NCBI GenBank assembly: GCA_963784135.1
Contig: CAWAQG010000004.1
Location: forward strand, 806,001-870,000
Direction of reading: 5' to 3'
DNA: 64,000 nt
Origin: JADFXI01 sp963784135
GTDB lineage: Bacteria > Nitrospirota > Thermodesulfovibrionia > Thermodesulfovibrionales > Dissulfurispiraceae
Part shown: piece by piece, positions 1 to 6,670 of the stretch
How the letters are laid out: every line of letters starts with the position of its first letter
Position numbering within the stretch: the first letter of the stretch is position 1
Position numbers and translations under genes: made by a program
The notes under the pieces: generated by a model
Databases searched by the model: none
Told to the model about the DNA's origin: nothing
What the model saw: the letters and a program-made list of their open reading frames with translations, nothing else

Positions 1-983
1 TTGCCGACGGTGCGGTCATACTGTTCGCATAGGATGTCTTCCAAGGCAGTGCCTGCCCAAGTCACGAACACGCTCTCTGGTTCTTGAGGGATAACGGCGA
101 ACTCGGCATTATGGGCCGGCATATATGTACTGGCAAGATAATCATTGGCCTGCTTCATCCCAGTGATGCCCGCCATCGCAAGCTCCTTGACCAGCCGATC
201 TTGATGGGTACTGAAGGCTCGCTCAGAACGGCCCCTGGCTTCAGGAGAATACGCAGGGATCATCTTAATCCCCAGTTGGCTCATTGCACGACCAAACTGG
301 GTAAGACTTGATTTGTCCACTTTCCCTCCAGCCTCCGGTGTATGCCAATAGTGACTTCCGCGATCCGTATACAACGAAGCAAACAACCCGTGTTGCTCTA
401 TAACCTCTTTTACACCCAGAAAGCTGCTTTGTGTGCCTTCTTCCTTAACAAAAAACATCGAGTAGTGTTCACTGCTGGCATCATCCATCGTCACGATCAA
501 ATCCCATAATTTGCCGGGAACCCACTGGTGCCGGGAACCATCCTGATGAAGCATCATGCCGATATAGGGAGCCCTGACCCTTCTTTTCCTGTGTGCCCCT
601 TTCAGTGCCCCTTTCGGTACCAATCCCTTTTCCTGGAGGGTGTTTTTGACCCATGTGTAGCTCCTGTTTCCTTGATGAACTCGGCGATACCAGCTAAAAA
701 AATGCTTGACGTTGAAACCATAATAACGTCCTCTATAAAGATCCGATAGCGCCATCACTTCGTCAACTGGTGCTCGCAGATGCGATATTTGTCCTAAACG
801 CTTATCTATAAGTCCCTCCATCCCTTTATCCGCATACCTCAGCAGATATCGCCGAAATGTCCTGTCACAGACACCAAGGAGCATCGCCGCTTCCTCCTGC
901 GTTAGCCGTCCACTCTTCCAGCCCTCATAACCTTCTTCAAATCTCATTTTCCGTACCTCCTGCAACACCGCCGAACGTTTCAT
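1..983 (-). CDS. DDE integrase-core transposase (partial, C-terminus outside window)
   Basis: Translating the minus strand from the ATG at 983 gives an uninterrupted frame to the window edge, about 327 of an expected 392 residues. An N-terminal helix-turn-helix (residues about 25-60) is followed by an rve-type catalytic core with the MDDASSEHY, LYTDRGSHY and EARGRSER segments that carry the D-D-E residues. There is no frameshift or stop in the part visible, so the copy may be active. As in copy 2, the start codon sits in a hairpin whose loop holds the G-rich ribosome site. Residues differing from copy 2 are spread along the protein, mostly in the first 150. Confidence 0.88.
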   Translation of the reverse strand, partial: MKRSAVLQEVRKMRFEEGYEGWKSGRLTQEEAAMLLGVCDRTFRRYLLRYADKGMEGLIDKRLGQISHLRAPVDEVMALSDLYRGRYYGFNVKHFFSWYRRVHQGNRSYTWVKNTLQEKGLVPKGALKGAHRKRRVRAPYIGMMLHQDGSRHQWVPGKLWDLIVTMDDASSEHYSMFFVKEEGTQSSFLGVKEVIEQHGLFASLYTDRGSHYWHTPEAGGKVDKSSLTQFGRAMSQLGIKMIPAYSPEARGRSERAFSTHQDRLVKELAMAGITGMKQANDYLASTYMPAHNAEFAVIPQEPESVFVTWAGTALEDILCEQYDRTVG

Positions 984-1062
984 GGATAGCCCCCCTTGCT
1001 ATCCATATACCACCCGGACAGTTTATGTGCTACAGATACGGACAGTTTATCAACTCGCTACA
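1..1062 (-). mobile_element. Insertion sequence copy 1, IS1202/ISNCY-like, cut by left window edge
   Basis: The inner end is the inverted repeat at 1014-1062, which carries two spaced ACTGTCCG words and ends in TGTAGCGAG on the minus strand. The same end, with a few changes, starts copy 2 at 49060. The transposase frame runs from 983 off the left edge. In the 327 residues visible I counted 37 differences from copy 2, so this is an older or different lineage of the same element. The other end lies outside the window, so its target duplication cannot be checked; if it is 16 bp as in copy 2 it would be 1063-1078, ending exactly at the -35 box of the mgtC promoter. Family name is from memory of the long target duplications of the IS1202 group. 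Confidence 0.85.
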
Positions 1063-1078
1063 TGTGTTGCTTTTTTTG

Positions 1079-1107
1079 TTGACATGCTCACTCTTCTGTT
1101 TTATACT
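1079..1107 (+). promoter_or_regulatory. Strong sigma70-type promoter for mgtC leader
   Basis: TTGACA at 1079-1084 and TATACT at 1102-1107 are separated by exactly 17 bases. Transcription would start near 1114 and give a leader of about 250 nt before mgtC. The -35 box begins 17 bp from the end of IS copy 1, so the promoter belongs to the chromosome rather than to the element. Confidence 0.7.
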
Positions 1108-1143
1108 TGAAATCACTTCAATAAATTATTAATGCATTCAAAG

Positions 1144-1232
1144 GAGGTGAGGCTAATGGACGCCGGCCCTGGTCATAGTAGTAACGGCAATAGACTGATG
1201 GGGAGGATAGTTGAATGTTCATTGCTCACCTC
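1144..1232 (+). promoter_or_regulatory. Possible RNA switch in the mgtC leader (SD sequestration)
   Basis: The leader-ORF ribosome site contains GAGGTGAG at 1144-1151, which is perfectly complementary to CTCACCTC at 1225-1232 near the end of that ORF. The same pyrimidine run can also pair partly with the GGAGGAGGT ribosome site of mgtC at about 1351-1359. Two mutually exclusive pairings are therefore possible. The stretch GGUGAGGCU recalls the start of the Mg2+ M-box aptamer, but I could not match the rest of that consensus, so no riboswitch class is assigned. Confidence 0.35.
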
Positions 1233-1251
1233 AATTTCGAAGCTCTCCTGA
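1156..1251 (+). CDS. Candidate 31-residue leader peptide upstream of mgtC
   Basis: An ATG at 1156 follows a near-perfect ribosome site (AAGGAGGTGAGG, about 8 nt spacing) and opens a 31-codon frame ending at TGA 1249-1251. The peptide starts MDAGPGHSSNGN and ends SISKLS; it has one proline and no membrane segment. It lies between a strong promoter and mgtC. In Salmonella, mgtC expression is controlled by short leader ORFs (mgtM, mgtP), which makes an attenuating role plausible, but the peptide itself resembles neither. It could also be a by-product of a structured leader. Real translation is unproven. Confidence 0.4.
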   Translation: MDAGPGHSSNGNRLMGRIVECSLLTSISKLS

Positions 1252-1363
1252 CACTTCCTCGGTCCTGAACCAGCCCCGTCCGGTTTTTTGCCCGCTTGGC
1301 ATTTATTATCGGCAACAAAACAGCGGCATTTAAATATGCGGGTTCTACCGGAGGAGGTAACGT

Positions 1364-2065
1364 ATGACACTTTATCAATTCGCGATCAATAACTTTGCTG
1401 CATTGTTTCTTGGAGCGTTTATCGGCCTTGAACGGCAGTGGCACCAGCGTAATGCCGGCCTGCGCACCAATGCCCTCGTGGCCCTTGGAGCGTCGCTGTT
1501 TGTTTCGCTTTCCTCTTTGGTAATTCAGACGTCAGACCATACTCGCATGGCTGCCCAGGTCATTACCGGTATCGGCTTTCTCGGCGCCGGTCTTCTGATG
1601 AAGGAGGGATTCAACGTCCGCGGGTTGAATACAGCGGCCACACTTTGGGGAGCCGGCGCTATTGGGGCATTGGCGGGGTCCGGGTTTTTGCCACATGCTA
1701 CTGTCGGCACCGGTCTGGTGATGGTGACGCATCTTGTTCTGAGACCGATCGGGAAAAGAATTGACCGCCGGACAATTCAGGATGTGGGCGCAGAGCGACT
1801 CTACATCCTGCGAATCGTCTGCCGCAGCAGCGCTGAACAACAAATCAGGACACTTTTCGTCCAGGAGATACTCAAAGAATCGCTTTTGCTGCAGTCCATA
1901 GAGAGCGAAGACATACAGGGGACCGATACGGTCGAAGTTAAGGCATTCATCCTTGCCTATGGACTGCAGGAAGCGATAATGGAAAAAATCGTCGGCATGC
2001 TGAGCCTGAACCAGTCTGTCAGCGCCGCAAGCTGGAAGCACGTACAGGGGCAACTTGAAGAATAG
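1364..2065 (+). CDS. MgtC/SapB family inner-membrane protein
   Basis: The 233-residue product has the MgtC/SapB signature: an N-terminal block of four to five hydrophobic helices beginning with GAFIGLERQWHQRNAGLRTN, then TGIGFLGAGLLMKEG and RGLNTAATLWGAGAIGALAG. A soluble C-terminal domain of about 75 residues (from about 150) has the ACT-like pattern of longer MgtC proteins. The family is linked to growth at low Mg2+ and to F-type ATPase inhibition in pathogens; in free-living bacteria its role is less clear. The ATG follows GGAGGAGGT. The long leader with a small ORF suggests post-initiation control. The porin gene starts 43 bp downstream and may be co-transcribed. Confidence 0.85.
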   Translation: MTLYQFAINNFAALFLGAFIGLERQWHQRNAGLRTNALVALGASLFVSLSSLVIQTSDHTRMAAQVITGIGFLGAGLLMKEGFNVRGLNTAATLWGAGAIGALAGSGFLPHATVGTGLVMVTHLVLRPIGKRIDRRTIQDVGAERLYILRIVCRSSAEQQIRTLFVQEILKESLLLQSIESEDIQGTDTVEVKAFILAYGLQEAIMEKIVGMLSLNQSVSAASWKHVQGQLEE

Positions 2066-2108
2066 CCGGTAACGGAAGGCACTCTAAACCTGATTCGGGA
2101 GGTGAACA

Positions 2109-3671
2109 ATGTTGAAATTACAGGATGCAAAAGTGAAAATAAAATTTTGTATTGCATTTTTTTCCGTTATTATTTTATCCATCAGCTCGCAATCAGCTTA
2201 CGCTCACGCCGACAGCGGCCAGTCTCCCGTGGATGAAAGCCAACTCGGTCAAAAATCGAAACAAGAGCTGCTCGATATTATTCAACACATTATTAAACAA
2301 CATCCTGAAATCGGCAACGAGCTGTCGGAGAAGCAAAAAGATCCGCCTGGGGAGGTCCCTGAAAAGGCTGTTGAGACTACAACTGGTGAACAGCAGCCTG
2401 AACAGGCAACAGAAGGGTTGCCATCGTGGACCCCCAAGGTGCTTGGATTGCAGTTTAACGGCATATACCAGAACGTACCGGGTTTCCGCAGTCCCTATGT
2501 TGGAGACCACAGTTTCAGGACAGATGGCGGAGAAGGACATAACATTAGCCACATATATGGAGTCTATCTTGGCTCCAGTTTGGCTTCGACGCTTCAGGCA
2601 TATTTAGATATCGAAATGGCCAAGGGCAGCGGGGTGAGTAAAGGCGTTGGACTTGGCGGCACTGTCAATGGTGATGTCCTGAGAGTCGGCGGCGGCACTG
2701 GCCCATATGTGGCCCGCGCATATCTTCGCTATTTTTATCCGCTGTCTTCCGATACAGTTGATATGGAGCGAGGACAGGACCAGTTGCCCGGAAAAGAGCC
2801 TGTAAGCAGGTTCGAAGTAAAGGCAGGCAAGATGTCTTTGGCCGATGATTTCGACCTGAACCGTTATGCAAATAGTTCGCGCATCCAGTTTTTGAACATC
2901 AGCTTTATCAACAACACGGCCTGGGATTTTGCGGCTGATTCGAGGGGATACAGTTATGGTTTCGTTGTATCCTTATTTCAGCCGTCATGGAGATTGGCCT
3001 TCGGCAGCTTCGCGGAACCAGAATTTGCCAACGGTCCGAAAATCGACACGCAAGTTTTCAAGTCCCAGGGGAAAAACCTCGAACTTACCCTCAGACCCAA
3101 CGATATCGGAACGGTCATTAGGGTGCTCGCTTATCTGAATGAGGCGCGCATGGGAAGCTATGCGCAAGCCCTTTCTATAGGGCGCGAAACTTCGACGGTC
3201 CCCAATATCAGTGCCGACGAGTTGCCCGGACGCGCCAAGTATGGCTTTGGGCTGAATTTTGAGCAGCCTCTGGCAGACAGGGGAGAAACCGGTGTTTTTG
3301 GCAGGATGGGCTGGAGTGACGGTCATAACGAGTCTTTTGCATATGCGGAAGTGGACCGTACCGTAAGTCTCGGAACTCAGGTAAATGGTGTACACTGGGG
3401 ACGTTCAGAAGACCAGGTGGGAATTGCGTATGCATTTAACGGCTTGTCCACAGGCCACAAGAATTATCTTGCAGCCGGAGGCCTTGGTTTTGTTCTGGGT
3501 GATGGCAAACTGAATTATGGGCTGGAACAGATATTCGAAGCATACTATCGCATCCAGCTCGGCCAATATGTTCAGGTTTCGCCCGACTTCCAGCATATTA
3601 TGGATCCCGGCTACAACCGTGATCGCGGCCCGGCTACCGTGTATTCCATGCGTCTGCACCTGAGCTACTGA
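2109..3671 (+). CDS. OprB-like carbohydrate-selective porin family protein
   Basis: A 520-residue outer-membrane protein. Residues 1 to about 32 form a signal peptide ending SQSAYA-HA. A charged helical stretch (about 45-110, rich in Gln, Glu and Pro) separates it from a beta-rich region that runs to the C-terminus and ends RLHLSY, an aromatic-ending barrel signature. The order and motifs (YLDIEMAKGSGVS, FLNISFINNTAWDFAADSRGYSYG, a closing amphipathic strand) match the OprB/phosphate-selective-type porins; substrate cannot be told. The ATG at 2109 has GGGAGGTG a few bases upstream. The N-terminal helical linker is longer than in plain OprB and may act as a coiled coil or peptidoglycan spacer. 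Confidence 0.7.
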   Translation: MLKLQDAKVKIKFCIAFFSVIILSISSQSAYAHADSGQSPVDESQLGQKSKQELLDIIQHIIKQHPEIGNELSEKQKDPPGEVPEKAVETTTGEQQPEQATEGLPSWTPKVLGLQFNGIYQNVPGFRSPYVGDHSFRTDGGEGHNISHIYGVYLGSSLASTLQAYLDIEMAKGSGVSKGVGLGGTVNGDVLRVGGGTGPYVARAYLRYFYPLSSDTVDMERGQDQLPGKEPVSRFEVKAGKMSLADDFDLNRYANSSRIQFLNISFINNTAWDFAADSRGYSYGFVVSLFQPSWRLAFGSFAEPEFANGPKIDTQVFKSQGKNLELTLRPNDIGTVIRVLAYLNEARMGSYAQALSIGRETSTVPNISADELPGRAKYGFGLNFEQPLADRGETGVFGRMGWSDGHNESFAYAEVDRTVSLGTQVNGVHWGRSEDQVGIAYAFNGLSTGHKNYLAAGGLGFVLGDGKLNYGLEQIFEAYYRIQLGQYVQVSPDFQHIMDPGYNRDRGPATVYSMRLHLSY

Positions 3672-3685
3672 TGACAAAGGAGGAT

Positions 3686-3748
3686 TTGCGACGCTCATGG
3701 CAATTTATTCTTGAGGCCAGGCAGACATTTTTATTAAATATGGGATAA
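3686..3748 (+). CDS. Candidate 20-residue leader ORF before the CDF gene
   Basis: A very strong ribosome site (AAAGGAGG, 3676-3683) stands three bases before a TTG at 3686 that opens a 20-codon frame ending TAA at 3746-3748, eight bases before the CDF start at 3756. An in-frame alternative ATG is absent; an overlapping ATG at 3696 gives only five codons. The CDF start has no ribosome site of its own, so translation may depend on ribosomes that finish this small frame. Codon evidence is too short to prove coding. Confidence 0.3.
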   Translation: MRRSWQFILEARQTFLLNMG

Positions 3749-3755
3749 TTGAATT

Positions 3756-5141
3756 ATGGGATTTAATCATAAGAAAGAAAACGTTGCGCTGAGTTCGGTA
3801 ATCGCGAGCTTTATGCTGGCCGCCATGAAGCTTGCGGTAGGTATTATGACCGGCAGTATCGGTATTATCTCGGAAGCAGCGCACTCAGGCCTCGACTTCG
3901 GAGCAGTCTCGCTGACCTACTTTGCCGTAAAGGTGAGTGACAAACCTGCTGACAAGGAACATCAGTATGGACATACCAAAGTAGAAAGCGTCGCTGCCCT
4001 GATCGAGACCGTCATCCTGCTCCTCACCAGCGGATGGATTATTTATGCGGCTGTCCAGAGATTGCTGTCCAGGGCATCGGAAGTGAGAGTGGAATGGTAT
4101 TCGGTGCTGGTACTTGTAATTTCTATAGTTGTGGATTTTTCGAGATCAAGGATGCTGAAAAAAGTCGCAATGGAAACCGGGAGCCAGGCATTAGAGGCGG
4201 ATGCACTGCATTTCAGGTCGGATATCCTCAGTTCTGCCGTGGTGCTGGTTGGTCTCATCTTTGTTGCGGCAGGCATAGTCAGGGCCGATGCCATAGCCGG
4301 CATCGCAGTCGCACTGTTGATTGCCTATGCAGCGGTCAGGCTCGCCAAGAAGACAGTGGATGTTTTGATAGATGCCGCACCTGAAGGGCTTACGGACCGG
4401 ATCGCCCTTATAACCGGGGCTGTTGACGGTGTAATCAAGATAGAAAAAATCAGGGTCAAACCGGCTGGTCCTTTTGCGTTTGTAGAAATGTCGCTCGATG
4501 TAAGTAGAACATTATCCCTCGAAAACGTTCAATCGATCTGCAGTTCCATAGAAGAAAAGGTACGTAAATTACTCCCTGTGGCCGACATAACAATCAATAC
4601 AAAACCCATCGCCCTCGACTGTGAAACTATCGCTGAAAGGATACATGTACTCGGGGCCAACCATAATCTGTATGTCCATAACATTTCTTCAAATGTTGCG
4701 GAAGACAAGAAATATATCAGCTTTGATGTCGAAGTGGAGCATAATCTTACTATCAAAGAGGCCCATGAAATTGTCTCGACCCTTGAACAGGAGATCAGAA
4801 GCGAGTTGGATGGCGATCTGGACATTAGTATCCATATTGATCCGTTACGTTCAGAGGAAAAACAAAGCCAGGATGTGCCGCCTGACGAAGAGGCTGCGGT
4901 CAGAAAGATAATTGTTGATGCTGCGGGGACTATTGACCGTATTCATGAAGTACATAATATACGGATAAGGAAAACGGAGAAAGAGAAATTGTTCATATCC
5001 CTTCATTGTTCTTTTGATGACGGTGTTTTATTGGAGGATGTGCATTCTATAACGAGCAAACTCGAGGGTGTAATATATCAGACTGTCCCAAATGCCGGAC
5101 AGGTCATTATCCATGCAGAACCGCTTTTTGCAAAAGATTAA
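3756..5141 (+). CDS. Cation diffusion facilitator transporter with three C-terminal cytoplasmic domains
   Basis: A 461-residue CDF (ZT) family metal/proton antiporter. About six transmembrane helices occupy residues 1-205. Metal-site motifs are SEAAHSGLDF in helix II and EADALHFRSD in helix V (HxxxD in both). The usual single ferredoxin-like dimerisation domain is here repeated three times: about 210-283, 290-370 and 385-458, each closing on a strand of the type ITINTKPI, ISIHIDPL or VIIHAEPL. Typical CDF proteins are about 300 residues, so the extra 150 are a real extension. Substrate (Zn2+, Fe2+, Mn2+, Cd2+) is not clear. No ribosome site precedes the ATG. The gene converges with the MFS gene, six bases between stops. 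Confidence 0.85.
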   Translation: MGFNHKKENVALSSVIASFMLAAMKLAVGIMTGSIGIISEAAHSGLDFGAVSLTYFAVKVSDKPADKEHQYGHTKVESVAALIETVILLLTSGWIIYAAVQRLLSRASEVRVEWYSVLVLVISIVVDFSRSRMLKKVAMETGSQALEADALHFRSDILSSAVVLVGLIFVAAGIVRADAIAGIAVALLIAYAAVRLAKKTVDVLIDAAPEGLTDRIALITGAVDGVIKIEKIRVKPAGPFAFVEMSLDVSRTLSLENVQSICSSIEEKVRKLLPVADITINTKPIALDCETIAERIHVLGANHNLYVHNISSNVAEDKKYISFDVEVEHNLTIKEAHEIVSTLEQEIRSELDGDLDISIHIDPLRSEEKQSQDVPPDEEAAVRKIIVDAAGTIDRIHEVHNIRIRKTEKEKLFISLHCSFDDGVLLEDVHSITSKLEGVIYQTVPNAGQVIIHAEPLFAKD

Positions 5142-5147
5142 ATTATT

Positions 5148-6380
5148 TTAAGACTGCGCCGCATCTTGCCTCCGGATTAATGCCATATACGCAATAAACA
5201 ATGCAGCGGAAACCGCTGCCGTACCCGCCCCGAAATAAAACGTGGCGGACGGTGAGACGTGGTCCCAAAGCCAGCCTCCGATGAGGCTTGCGGGCAGCAT
5301 GGCAAGGCCGACTACAGTGTTGTAAAATCCGAAGGCGGTCGCCTTGAAATCCTGCTGAATGATTGTTGCGAGAAAGGCCCTCTGAATGCCGTCAGTGAGG
5401 CCCATAAAGAGACCGTAAAGAGCGAAAAGAAGCCAGATTGTTTTTGTGTCCGCGGCGGCTGCAAAGCCATAATACAGGAATGCAAACAGGATAAATCCGA
5501 GGAGGATGACCCGTTTCTTGCCGAACCGGTCAGCTGCCACGCCGGCGGGAATGGACGAAAGCGCATAGACGAGGTTGAACAACAGATAGACCATCGGGAC
5601 CAGGACCGTTGAGATACCTGCCTGCCGGGCCCTCAGTATCAAAAACATGTCGCTCGAATTACCGAGGGCAAACAAGGCCGAGATAATTACAAAAAACTTG
5701 AACTTCCAGCCAAATTGTCTGAGTGTCAGTTTAGGCCTATCTGCACGAAGGACAGCCGGCTTCTTCTTTTCCCTGATGAAAAATATTATCAGCAGCACGG
5801 CAATGACTCCTGGTATCATCGAGAGCCAGAAGATCTTTCTATAATCGTTTGAAAGGACCTTCAGGAGAAAAAAGGCCAGCGCAGGCCCTGCCACAGCGCC
5901 CATAGTATCCATCGAGCGCTGAAATCCGAATGTTTTTCCGAGGGATGATCTGTCTGTGGACTCTGCAATGATGGCGTCGCGGGGAGCGGTGCGGACCCCC
6001 TTGCCGAACCTGTCCATAAACCGGGAGCCCATCACGGCGTGCCAACCTGTGGCAAGCGCAACAATCGGGCGGCTTAATGTTGATATTCCATATCCTGCAG
6101 CCATGAGCCATTTACGATTTCCTATCCTGTCCGAGGACCAGCCGGAGAAAACCTTGACCAGACTCGCGGTTGATTCTGCAATGCCCTCTATAAGACCTAT
6201 GACCGACTTGTTGACCCCAAGGACGTTAGCGAGAAAAAGCGGAACAAGAGGGTAAATCATCTCGGAGCTTATGTCCATGAAGAAGCTGACAAGTCCGGTA
6301 ACAAAGACATTCTTTCCGAAGCCAAAAAAACCGCCGCCCTTCCCTCCATCATTTCCTGAAAGCCGTTTACTTTCCTTCAC
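5148..6380 (-). CDS. Major facilitator superfamily transporter
   Basis: A 410-residue membrane protein with about 12 hydrophobic helices in two halves. The loop between helices 2 and 3 reads FSGWSSDRIGNRKWL, a good MFS motif A, with a second copy in the C-terminal half (AGVAADRFGKKRVIL). The start is GTG at 6380 after GAGGAGAT. The sequence resembles MFS permeases often left as substrate-unknown in Nitrospirota and deltaproteobacteria. A perfect A/T-rich hairpin lies in the 5' leader at 6396-6417. Its 3' end meets the CDF gene head-on, without an obvious terminator between them. Confidence 0.8.
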   Translation of the reverse strand: MKESKRLSGNDGGKGGGFFGFGKNVFVTGLVSFFMDISSEMIYPLVPLFLANVLGVNKSVIGLIEGIAESTASLVKVFSGWSSDRIGNRKWLMAAGYGISTLSRPIVALATGWHAVMGSRFMDRFGKGVRTAPRDAIIAESTDRSSLGKTFGFQRSMDTMGAVAGPALAFFLLKVLSNDYRKIFWLSMIPGVIAVLLIIFFIREKKKPAVLRADRPKLTLRQFGWKFKFFVIISALFALGNSSDMFLILRARQAGISTVLVPMVYLLFNLVYALSSIPAGVAADRFGKKRVILLGFILFAFLYYGFAAAADTKTIWLLFALYGLFMGLTDGIQRAFLATIIQQDFKATAFGFYNTVVGLAMLPASLIGGWLWDHVSPSATFYFGAGTAAVSAALFIAYMALIRRQDAAQS

Positions 6381-6395
6381 GCAATCTCCTCAATC

Positions 6396-6417
6396 TGCTA
6401 AAAAACATTTTTTAGCA
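6396..6417. promoter_or_regulatory. Perfect hairpin in MFS 5' leader
   Basis: TGCTAAAAAA and TTTTTTAGCA form a nearly uninterrupted stem with a two-base loop, 16 bases upstream of the MFS start codon. It could be a small attenuator or a bidirectional terminator protecting the divergent cyclase gene. The rest of the 290-bp region 6381-6670 holds one lone arm of a dispersed palindrome (about 6539-6563) and the cyclase promoter. Confidence 0.35.
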
Positions 6418-6607
6418 AGGTCTCTTCTTGGGTCTCAGTTCCATCAATCACCGGTATGCCCGGTCAGTTGTCTTTCAAGAATAAGATAATGCCGCCATTT
6501 TTTTCCAATATAATCTTGCAGATAATGTGAGTAAAATGGGTCCCCGTTGTCACGGGAATGACGGACAAAGAAAACAGGAAATCAGGGGAAAGCCTTTTGC
6601 AAATTGC

Positions 6608-6637
6608 TTGACAAAACACGTTTTATCTTGCGAATAT
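6608..6637 (+). promoter_or_regulatory. Probable promoter of the CHASE2 cyclase
   Basis: TTGACA at 6608-6613 is followed after 18 bases by GAATAT at 6632-6637, about 33 bases before the TTG start of the cyclase gene. The -35 match is perfect and the -10 match moderate. Confidence 0.45.
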
Positions 6638-6670
6638 TTAACCACTTTCTGAACAGAGGTATTTGCCGCA

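Noticed and set aside
1..983. Frameshifted transposase pseudogene at the left edge
   Set aside because: Manual translation of the minus strand shows an unbroken frame from 983 to the edge; only the window limit makes it partial.
1113..1363. Mg2+ M-box riboswitch upstream of mgtC
   Set aside because: Only the short GGUGAGGCU segment resembles the aptamer; the rest of the consensus could not be found, so it is kept as an unclassified leader.
1532..2053. Long minus-strand ORF inside mgtC
   Set aside because: Shadow of the mgtC frame; the plus-strand product matches the MgtC family along its length.
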